Below, one piece after another: positions 6,166 to 12,454 of a stretch of DNA of 32,947 nt. This DNA is from a virus: IMG/VR virus record IMGVR_UViG_3300042562_000634, positions 1 through 32,947 of that record; one strand, written 5' to 3'. The first letter of the stretch is position 1. Every line of letters starts with the position of its first letter. The translations under genes were made by a program, and so were the position numbers. Under the pieces are notes generated by a model. The model saw only the letters and a program-made list of their open reading frames with translations. It searched no databases and had not been told where the DNA came from.

Positions 6166-7646
6166 TGCCAATTCCAGGAGTAACGGGTTCTTCAGATAAT
6201 CGCCAGCCAGGAACTCCAACAATTGGAGCTGCAACTGCTGGTAATGCTAGTGTATCTGTAGCTTTTACTGCTCCAGCAAATACTGGAAAACCTAACACTT
6301 CTTTACTTTATACAGCAACTACAACTCCAAATTCAATTACAGGAACTAGTTCTACATCTCCAATTACTATTTCTGGTTTATCTAATGGAACTTCTTATAC
6401 CGCAGTTGTTAAATTAAATAATACTGTTCAAGATTCATTAAGTTCTGCTGCCACTAGTTCATTTAGTCCATCAGCTCCAGCACCATTCTTCCCACCATTC
6501 TTCCCACCATTCTTCCCGTTCTTCCCACCATTCTTCCCACCTTACTTTGCTCCACTACTAGCAGCCCTTGTTCCTACTTTTGACGGCAATACACCTACTT
6601 CAGGCGGTTTTACTGGAGCTGTTACAAACTATGATGGAAACTTTACATGGACCCCATCGACTAGCGCTGGCAGCGTACTCTTTAGTCCACCAACGGGAAC
6701 TGTACTACCATTTACAGTAACTGGTTTAACCGCTGGTCAGAGTGCAACTGTCACTATTGCTACTTCTAGATCTGGTTATAACAATGGAAGCGCTACTACA
6801 ACTGGCACTGCAGGTTCAGCCCCATCTGTTCCAACTAATCTTACTGGATCTGACAACTTAAATCCAGTAGGTGGAACATTCTCTTGGACAGCATCAACTG
6901 GCATAGGACCTATAACATATGTTTATTCTATAGGCTCTAATGACCCTGAAGCACCAGTGCCAATAGCATTTGGTGAAACATCATCAACATCAGTTACTCT
7001 TGCAGAATCTGGAACTTACAATATTGGAGTACAATCAAAGAACTCATTTGGTACATCTAATGTAGCAACTAGCAGTTATTTCACTTTTAATACAAGATAT
7101 TTAGTTTGGTCAGGTTGTTATAATGGAGTTACACAAGGTGCTGGATACGGTTCTGGACCGCAGGGAGCCCCTGGTTGGGATATAGTTACAGGCTATGTTG
7201 CAACTACTGGAATGACAGAAGCACAAATTCGTTCTGCCATTGGCGGAGGCTGCCCAACATCTCCAGAACCGTTCTTCCCATTCTTCCCACCGTTCTTCCC
7301 ACCGTTCTTCCCACCGTTCTTCCCACCTTACTTTGCTCCTGCAGGTTCAGCACCTGATGCACCAACAGGAGTTTCAGTTAGTACTTCTGGAACAGTTTCT
7401 TGGACCGATGTTGCGGGTCCAACTAGCTTTACTGTAGAGTTCTACACTTCTACAGATGGATCTGGAACAGGTGCTGCTGGACCTTTCACTGCAACTTTTG
7501 CAAAACCAGCTTCAGCCCAAATTTATCAACTTACTTCTCCTTATGCCTCACCAAATCACTGGGCAAGAGTAAGATTACTTGCAACAAATGCTTCTGGATC
7601 ATCTGCATATTCAGCATGGTTCCCATCAGAAACAACATATCTATAA
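6165..7646 (+). CDS. FN3-domain appendage protein with two Phe/Pro repeat blocks
   Basis: 493 residues from the ATG overlapping the previous TAA (TAATG); an upstream in-frame ATG at 6135 would overlap that gene by 31 nt and is less likely. The order is an FN3-like domain (about 15-100), a 24-residue Phe/Pro block (107-130), two Ig/FN3-like domains (about 135-320), a Gly-rich region with two Cys, a second 24-residue Phe/Pro block (369-392), and a C-terminal FN3-like domain. Both blocks are built from FFPP and FFP units and both end in FFPPYFAP. FN3 domains are common in phage tail proteins that contact polysaccharide. The function of the Phe/Pro blocks is unknown; they may be rigid linkers. 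A terminator follows. Confidence 0.75.
   Translation: MPIPGVTGSSDNRQPGTPTIGAATAGNASVSVAFTAPANTGKPNTSLLYTATTTPNSITGTSSTSPITISGLSNGTSYTAVVKLNNTVQDSLSSAATSSFSPSAPAPFFPPFFPPFFPFFPPFFPPYFAPLLAALVPTFDGNTPTSGGFTGAVTNYDGNFTWTPSTSAGSVLFSPPTGTVLPFTVTGLTAGQSATVTIATSRSGYNNGSATTTGTAGSAPSVPTNLTGSDNLNPVGGTFSWTASTGIGPITYVYSIGSNDPEAPVPIAFGETSSTSVTLAESGTYNIGVQSKNSFGTSNVATSSYFTFNTRYLVWSGCYNGVTQGAGYGSGPQGAPGWDIVTGYVATTGMTEAQIRSAIGGGCPTSPEPFFPFFPPFFPPFFPPFFPPYFAPAGSAPDAPTGVSVSTSGTVSWTDVAGPTSFTVEFYTSTDGSGTGAAGPFTATFAKPASAQIYQLTSPYASPNHWARVRLLATNASGSSAYSAWFPSETTYL
6483..6554 (+). repeat. Phe/Pro repeat block A (24 codons)
   Basis: The unit order is P, FFPP, FFPP, FFP, FFPP, FFPP, YFAP. Nearly all Phe codons are TTC. 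It has exactly the same length as block B at 7269-7340. Confidence 0.85.
7269..7340 (+). repeat. Phe/Pro repeat block B (24 codons)
   Basis: The unit order is P, FFP, FFPP, FFPP, FFPP, FFPP, YFAP. The last 23 nt before the final Pro wobble base match block A exactly. Confidence 0.85.
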
Positions 7647-7654
7647 AATAAAAA

Positions 7655-7682
7655 ACCCCTACTTTTTACAGTAGAGGTTCTT
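7655..7682. terminator. Bidirectional terminator between convergent genes
   Basis: ACCCCTACT (7655-7663) pairs with AGTAGAGGT (7670-7678) with one C-A mismatch and a 6-nt loop. The minus-strand side has a strong T-run (TTTTTTATTTTA) serving the lytic-enzyme gene; the plus side has TTCTTTATT. Confidence 0.75.
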
Positions 7683-7696
7683 TATTACCTAAAGTT

Positions 7697-8242
7697 TTAT
7701 TTAGGGAATTTTTTCATCCAAGCCCTAGTCTTTGGCGTAATACCTTTCCAAGAAGACCAGTCATTTCCCCCGTTGGACATATAGTATGCAATCTCCGCAT
7801 TTTTTACGGGATTGAATAACTCAGCATTTGTATCTAGATCAAACTTATCTCTACGATCAGGACCTAGATTATCGATCATGTTAATTTGAAACATCCCATA
7901 AGAGGAGTCTCCAGTCTTATGATTACCATTGTATGCCAATGGACGACCATTAGATTCTTTTTTAGCAATAGCCCAAGCTACTACTAAATCTTTACCCTCA
8001 AACCCTACAAGGGATAGAAGTTGCTTTAGTTCTTTATCTGTTAAGTGTGTTCTGTTTTCAAATTTAGCTAACATTTTTTCCTTAGAAACAACAAATGCCT
8101 CCTTGTCGGAGGCAGGAGCATCTACAGACTTATTTATTAGTAAATTATTTTCGGTACTTGACGCATTAGCAGAGTTACTAAAAGGTGCAATAACACCAAC
8201 TAATGCTAGGATTCCAATCCAAGCTTGCTTGTCTCTTCTCAT
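7697..8242 (-). CDS. Exported lysozyme-like / SLT-type muralytic enzyme
   Basis: 181 residues. The N-terminus has a basic start (MRRDK), a hydrophobic stretch (about 7-21) and an AxA-type site (SANA, cleavage after residue 27), so it looks Sec-exported. The C-terminal catalytic part has AWAIAKKESNGRP with E96 as likely catalytic acid and GDSSYGMFQINM, both typical of the lytic transglycosylase/lysozyme superfamily. It would cleave peptidoglycan glycan strands. It lies alone on the minus strand between appendage genes, with its own promoter, an AGGAGG site and a terminator. A secreted lysin independent of a holin, a release-promoting wall hydrolase or a virion-associated lysin are all possible. 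Confidence 0.78.
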   Translation of the reverse strand: MRRDKQAWIGILALVGVIAPFSNSANASSTENNLLINKSVDAPASDKEAFVVSKEKMLAKFENRTHLTDKELKQLLSLVGFEGKDLVVAWAIAKKESNGRPLAYNGNHKTGDSSYGMFQINMIDNLGPDRRDKFDLDTNAELFNPVKNAEIAYYMSNGGNDWSSWKGITPKTRAWMKKFPK

Positions 8243-8267
8243 AATAATAACCTCCTAGAGAACAAAT

Positions 8268-8283
8268 GCTACCTGTTGGTAGC
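8268..8283 (-). other. Hairpin at the 5' end of the lytic-enzyme transcript
   Basis: GCTACC and GGTAGC form a perfect 6-bp stem with a 4-nt loop. On the minus strand it begins 2 nt after the predicted transcription start (about 8285), so it would cap the leader and may protect the mRNA or be a protein-binding site. It does not sequester AGGAGG at 8251-8256. Confidence 0.45.
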
Positions 8284-8291
8284 ATGTATTA

Positions 8292-8300
8292 AGTATAACA
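8292..8300 (-). promoter_or_regulatory. Extended -10 promoter TGTTATACT for the lytic enzyme
   Basis: Predicted +1 is at about 8285, giving a 42-nt leader with a hairpin and an AGGAGG ribosome-binding site. No clear -35 box. Confidence 0.5.
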
Positions 8301-8367
8301 TAAAAATGACCTCAAAAGCAAACTTTAGGTAACATTTTTATAACTTTTCAATAACTTTCTTAGGAAG

Positions 8368-8376
8368 TGGTATAAT
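8368..8376 (+). promoter_or_regulatory. Extended -10 promoter TGGTATAAT, near-leaderless
   Basis: The predicted +1 at about 8383 leaves only 3 nt before the ATG at 8386. Two ATAACTTT elements (8340-8347, 8351-8358) lie just upstream. Confidence 0.6.
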
Positions 8377-8385
8377 AATAAGATT

Positions 8386-8910
8386 ATGGCTGAGACGACT
8401 GATATTTACGATTTTCCTTATCCCGTTGCAAGCGACCCAGTTGATATTGTGGGAGATATTCAATCGTTGGCTGAGCGTATGGAGTCTGTCCTTTTTGCAA
8501 CAGAGTCAAACATAACAATTGAAGTAACAAATGTTAGTGGTGTTTCTATTGCCAAGGGTGATCCTGTTTATGTTTCTGGATTTAATAATACCAGCGGAAA
8601 ACCACAAGTAACTAAACTAACTAACACAATGAATTATCCTATGTTAGGTTTGGCTAAAAATATTATTAGTACAGCAACTGATGGCGTTATTGTTATTTCT
8701 GGTATTTTTAGTAATGTTGCCACATCTTCTTATACCGCTGGAAATATTCTTTACACTGGAACTTCTGGGGGATTAACAGCAACCCAACCAGCAACTGGAG
8801 GAACAGCAGTAGGAGTAGTAGCAAAATCACACGCAACTACTGGTGTTATAATTGTTGGTAAACCAACAGGTAATGGAACTTGGGCAGCATTGAAAGCAGG
8901 GTTAGCATAA
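8386..8910 (+). CDS. Tail-appendage or virion surface protein
   Basis: 174 residues. The N-terminal region (IYDFPYPVASDPVDIVGDIQSLAERM is split here as IYDFPYPV...DIQSLAERM) resembles the short alpha-helical starts of tail-fibre proteins. The centre has ITIEVTNVSGVSIAKGDPVY (about 43-62), a pattern frequent in phage fibre and decoration proteins where a strand pair precedes a small barrel. The C-terminal part is Gly/Thr/Val-rich. No signal peptide. It begins a new transcription unit, and its stop overlaps the next ATG (TAATG). Function beyond virion structure is not evident. Confidence 0.6.
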   Translation: MAETTDIYDFPYPVASDPVDIVGDIQSLAERMESVLFATESNITIEVTNVSGVSIAKGDPVYVSGFNNTSGKPQVTKLTNTMNYPMLGLAKNIISTATDGVIVISGIFSNVATSSYTAGNILYTGTSGGLTATQPATGGTAVGVVAKSHATTGVIIVGKPTGNGTWAALKAGLA

Positions 8911-9332
8911 TGGTAAGTTATAGAAATAAAGATGAGAGTAGCTTAACTTCAGTAAAAGCACCAACAACATATAATGTTGGAAACAAACCTCCATTAGTTA
9001 ATTGGACTATTGTCACTGGAGATAGTGCAGCATTTAGAATTTATGTACAAGATGATTTAGGCGATCCAATTGTTATTGCAGAATGGACAATTAAGTCACA
9101 GTTTAGAAGATACTCTGATAACGTAGGAGATGATCTTCTTTTTACATTAACTCCTACCGCAATGGGCTTAGATGATGACGGAGAATTTACAGTATTCTTA
9201 ACACCAGCTCAATCAAAGCAACTATTAACTGGAGATGTTTTTGATGTACAGTTATCTGATGCTACTAGAGTCTGGACGGTATGTCAAGGAGAAATGGTCA
9301 TGATTGGCGAAGTTACAGATCAAGAGTCATAA
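8910..9332 (+). CDS. BppU-like Ig-fold appendage protein, paralog 3
   Basis: 140 residues from the ATG in a TAATG overlap; an in-frame ATG at 8880 would overlap the previous gene by 31 nt. The pattern VNWTIVTGDSAAFRIYVQDD (about 30-49) followed by a WTIKSQFRR strand matches the product of 3161-3562 closely and is the clearest BppU-N-like instance in the window. The protein ends with an acidic EVTDQES. A Lys-rich protein gene follows after 3 nt, an order that mirrors 3161-3645. Confidence 0.65.
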   Translation: MVSYRNKDESSLTSVKAPTTYNVGNKPPLVNWTIVTGDSAAFRIYVQDDLGDPIVIAEWTIKSQFRRYSDNVGDDLLFTLTPTAMGLDDDGEFTVFLTPAQSKQLLTGDVFDVQLSDATRVWTVCQGEMVMIGEVTDQES

Positions 9333-9335
9333 CAA

Positions 9336-9653
9336 ATGGCTAAAGCAACTATTTCTGATCTTAAACCATTATCTAAATTAGAAGATATAAAACCGTATAA
9401 ACAAAAACTATCTAACAAGTCAACTGGAACACTTAAAAAAGTTTCTAACATTTCTTCTAAGTCTTCTGTTGTATTAGACATTAAACCAAAATCTTCAAAT
9501 ATTAAAACAGTAGATTATCCCAAGAAAATAAAACCAAAAGACATTCTTCCATTTAAAATAAAGATTACAAACCTTGGAATAGATGGGGTAAACCCATTAG
9601 CTCCACCTGGAATTGGTGTTCAAATTATTGGTTTTTCTAACTATATTATCTAA
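9336..9653 (+). CDS. Lys-rich small protein of unknown function
   Basis: 105 residues, strongly basic. The first two thirds are Lys/Ser-rich and look disordered (KQKLSNKSTGTLKKVSNI). The end is hydrophobic and Pro/Gly-containing (VNPLAPPGIGVQIIGFSNYI). It follows a BppU-like gene at 3 nt, as the 27-aa basic ORF does after 3161-3562. The C-terminal segment may be a peptide that docks into a larger appendage. I recognise no family. Confidence 0.55.
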   Translation: MAKATISDLKPLSKLEDIKPYKQKLSNKSTGTLKKVSNISSKSSVVLDIKPKSSNIKTVDYPKKIKPKDILPFKIKITNLGIDGVNPLAPPGIGVQIIGFSNYII

Positions 9654-9661
9654 TATAATTA

Positions 9662-9670
9662 TGATATAAT
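9662..9670 (+). promoter_or_regulatory. Extended -10 promoter TGATATAAT, leaderless
   Basis: The box ends 6 nt before the ATG at 9677, so predicted +1 is the A of the start codon. Confidence 0.6.
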
Positions 9671-9676
9671 CAGCAT

Positions 9677-10123
9677 ATGGCTAAAATATCAATCGCAAGC
9701 GTAAAAGCTTTATTCCAAACTGGTGATCGTCCAAGTCAAACAAATTACGAAGACTTAATTGACAGTTCTTCTGCTCGTTCTACTGACCTTGGTTCAGATG
9801 GCAACAATGAGTCTACAATTAATGGTATTGAAAATACTACAATCTTTGATAACTTTTTAGCAAGCGAGTGGAGATCAGTAAAATACATGATCTCAATTAA
9901 AAAGACTTCTGGTGGTGCCAATAAATATTGGGCCACAGAATTAACCATAGTCCCTGATGCTACAGATGTTAGCGTTAGCGAATATGGAACAGTAGATAAT
10001 GATGGGAATATTGGCACCATCTCCGTATCTAGAGCAGGCGATACAGTTTCACTTTCTGTAGTCCCTGTGGGTGGACAAACCCCGATAACCTTACGCTACT
10101 TGCGTATTGGGTTAAAGGCCTAA
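9677..10123 (+). CDS. Tail-fibre protein sharing a C-terminal domain with the 594-aa fibre
   Basis: 148 residues. A short helical start (SIASVKALFQTGDRPSQ), also typical of fibre N-termini, leads to a domain of about 95 residues. In it, WRSVKYMISIKK and VSEYGTVDNDGNIGT parallel AAKYVVQLKK and VTEYANIQSNGQLGT at the end of the product of 10137-11921. The shared domain is probably a trimeric tip or assembly module. The AAGGAG site for the next gene starts 2 nt after its stop, so both probably share one transcript. Confidence 0.65.
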   Translation: MAKISIASVKALFQTGDRPSQTNYEDLIDSSSARSTDLGSDGNNESTINGIENTTIFDNFLASEWRSVKYMISIKKTSGGANKYWATELTIVPDATDVSVSEYGTVDNDGNIGTISVSRAGDTVSLSVVPVGGQTPITLRYLRIGLKA

Positions 10124-10136
10124 CTAAGGAGATAAA

Positions 10137-11921
10137 ATGGCAACAGTAAATAAAGACTTTAGAGTAAAGGCGGGACTGGTTGTTGAGGGATCAACAGCGA
10201 CCGTTAATGGAAAGAACATTATCACAGCAGGTGTCGTTGATGCCAAGGGTGATTTAATTGTAGGTAGTGCAGATGATGCAGTAGCTCGTTTAGGTATTGG
10301 CACAAATGGTCAAGTCCTTACAGCAGCATCAGGTGCTACATACGGCCTTGAGTGGGCAGCCCCAGCAGCAGTTGGCGTATTTGCTTCTTCAATTTCATTT
10401 GAAGGAACAACAGCAGATGACTTTGAAACAACTGTTGCAGTAACTGATCCAACAGCAGACCGTACAATCACATTCCCAGATGCAACTGGTACAGTAGCAC
10501 TTACTTCAGATGTTACAACACACGCAAACCTTACAGAAGCACATGGTGCAACTGGTGCGGTAGTTGGAACAACTAATACACAGACACTTACCAACAAAAC
10601 ATTAACATCACCAAAGATTAATGAAGATGTTGTACTTGGTTCAACTTCTACAGAACTTAATATTCTTGATGGAGCAACTCTTTCAACAACAGAACTTAAC
10701 TATGTTACTGGTGTGACTTCTTCAATCCAGACTCAACTTGGAAACAAGGCTTCATCTTCAGACCTTACAACTCACACAGGAGCAACAGAAGCACATGGTG
10801 CAACTGGAGCAGTTGTTGGAACAACAAACACTCAGACTCTTACAAATAAGACTCTTACAAGCCCAACGCTTACAACACCAGCACTTGGTGTAGCTACTGC
10901 TACATCTATCAATGGAACAACCATTCCAGAGACAAAGACACTTGTTGTAACAACAGATAAGTTAAACGTACTTGCAGCAACATCTTCTTCAGAACTTGCT
11001 GGAATCATCTCTGATGAAACTGGTACTGGAGCACTTGTTTTTGCTAATACCCCAACACTTGTAACACCAAACATTGGTGCAGCAACTGGTACATCTTTGG
11101 TTCTTTCAGGGGACCTAACAGTTAATGGTACAACAACTACAATTAACTCAACAGAAATCACAATTGATGATAAGAACCTTACACTTGGCTCAGTAGCATC
11201 TCCAACAGATGCTGGTGCAGACGGTGGTGGTCTTACTCTTAAGGGTGCTACAGACAAGACCTTCTCATGGGTAGATGCAACTGATGCATGGACCTCATCT
11301 GAACACCTTAACCTTGCTTCTGGTAAGGACTATTACTTAAACGGTACACTAGTAACAGCTGCAACACAAACTCTTACAAATAAGACAATTGATGGTGCAA
11401 GCAACACACTTACAGTACGAATTGCAAATGATGTTTCTGGTCTTGGAACTGGCGTAGCTACATTCCTTGCTACACCATCTTCTGCAAACCTTGCAGCAGC
11501 ATTAACTGATGAAGCAGGTTCTGGAACAGTAGCATTTACTACTAGCCCAACTTTTGTTACACCAACTCTTGGTGCAGCAACTGCAACAACCATTGCTTTT
11601 GGAGATGCTCTTATTGGTTCTAATACAGCAACTGCTGGAACTTCAGCAACAAATATTGATGCATGGGCAGTATCAGCATACTCTGCTGCTAAGTATGTAG
11701 TTCAGTTAAAGAAGTCTGGAGACATTGAGGTTATTGAAGTTCTTGTAGCCGTAGATGGATCAAACAATGTTTATGTAACAGAATATGCTAATATACAAAG
11801 CAATGGTCAACTAGGAACAACAGATGCTTCCTATGATGGATCTGGCAGTGTTGTTCTTCAAGTAACAGCAGCATCAGCAGACACTTCTGTTAAAATAAGC
11901 AAGACCTACATCGAAGCATAA
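10137..11921 (+). CDS. Large tail-fibre protein (594 aa) with modular repeats
   Basis: AAGGAG lies 6 nt upstream of the ATG. The start MATVNKDFRVKAGLVV is shared with the next gene's product. Segments recur internally and in neighbours: AKGDLIVGSADDAV, FEGTTADDFET...DRTITFPDATGTVAL, TQTLTNKTLTSP (three or more copies) and TELNILDGATLS. These are hallmarks of long phage side fibres with repeating beta-structured shafts. The C-terminal 100 or so residues match the end of the 9677-10123 product. No enzymatic motif is seen. It probably forms a trimeric fibre contacting the host. Confidence 0.75.
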   Translation: MATVNKDFRVKAGLVVEGSTATVNGKNIITAGVVDAKGDLIVGSADDAVARLGIGTNGQVLTAASGATYGLEWAAPAAVGVFASSISFEGTTADDFETTVAVTDPTADRTITFPDATGTVALTSDVTTHANLTEAHGATGAVVGTTNTQTLTNKTLTSPKINEDVVLGSTSTELNILDGATLSTTELNYVTGVTSSIQTQLGNKASSSDLTTHTGATEAHGATGAVVGTTNTQTLTNKTLTSPTLTTPALGVATATSINGTTIPETKTLVVTTDKLNVLAATSSSELAGIISDETGTGALVFANTPTLVTPNIGAATGTSLVLSGDLTVNGTTTTINSTEITIDDKNLTLGSVASPTDAGADGGGLTLKGATDKTFSWVDATDAWTSSEHLNLASGKDYYLNGTLVTAATQTLTNKTIDGASNTLTVRIANDVSGLGTGVATFLATPSSANLAAALTDEAGSGTVAFTTSPTFVTPTLGAATATTIAFGDALIGSNTATAGTSATNIDAWAVSAYSAAKYVVQLKKSGDIEVIEVLVAVDGSNNVYVTEYANIQSNGQLGTTDASYDGSGSVVLQVTAASADTSVKISKTYIEA

Positions 11922-11940
11922 TTAGGAAAAGAGGCTAGAA

Positions 11941-12414
11941 GTGGCAACTGTTAATAAAGACTTTAAGGTAAAGAATGGGTTAGATGTAGCCCAGGGCGGT
12001 ACTTTTGGAGGAACTGTTACAGTTGCTACTCCTACCGAAAATACACATGCAGTAACAAAACTTTATGTAGATGGCTTAATTGCATCAGCAGCTCCAATTG
12101 TTCCTACTGAGTCAACTGCACCAGTTTCTCCAGTAGACGGACAATTATGGTTTGATACAGTATCACAACATTTGTCTATTTACTCTACAGATGCTACTGA
12201 CTGGATTATGATTGCTACATTTTCAGATACCGCTGATCTTAGACAACACATTCATGATACTGCAATTGATGGAACTGGACTAATTGTTTCAATATTCCAA
12301 GATGCAGGGTTTTATGATTCAATCTTTACATCTACAGAAATTGCTGGGTTTTATGATTCAGCATATTGGATTAACAGTTACGACGGCGGAAGTCCATTAG
12401 ATAATTTTAGTTAA
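11941..12414 (+). CDS. Tail-fibre protein, GTG start, N-terminus shared with the 594-aa fibre
   Basis: 157 residues starting with GTG in the context GTGGCAACTGTTAATAAA, encoding MATVNKDFKVKNGLDV, nearly the same as the start of the preceding fibre. This shared start is presumably the docking end. The middle has HAVTKLYVDGLI and a short domain SPVDGQLWFDTVSQHLSIYS that is common in fibre proteins. The C-terminus holds two GFYDS motifs and ends abruptly (SPLDNFS). A weak purine-rich ribosome-binding stretch lies upstream. Confidence 0.68.
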   Translation: MATVNKDFKVKNGLDVAQGGTFGGTVTVATPTENTHAVTKLYVDGLIASAAPIVPTESTAPVSPVDGQLWFDTVSQHLSIYSTDATDWIMIATFSDTADLRQHIHDTAIDGTGLIVSIFQDAGFYDSIFTSTEIAGFYDSAYWINSYDGGSPLDNFS

Positions 12415-12419
12415 TTATC

Positions 12420-12428
12420 TGATATAAT
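12420..12428 (+). promoter_or_regulatory. Extended -10 promoter TGATATAAT
   Basis: Predicted +1 is at about 12435, giving a 20-nt leader with GGGAGGA (12441-12447) as ribosome-binding site for the ATG at 12455. Confidence 0.55.
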
Positions 12429-12454
12429 AGATAAAGGTCTGGGAGGACATAAAT

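Noticed and set aside
8880-8910. Upstream ATG for the third BppU-like gene
   Set aside because: It would overlap the preceding gene by 31 nt, whereas the ATG at 8910 forms the TAATG overlap used repeatedly here.
10310-11593. Several minus-strand open frames inside the 594-aa fibre gene
   Set aside because: They are Val/Ala/Ser-rich antisense readings of Thr/Ala-rich repeats, without start signals.
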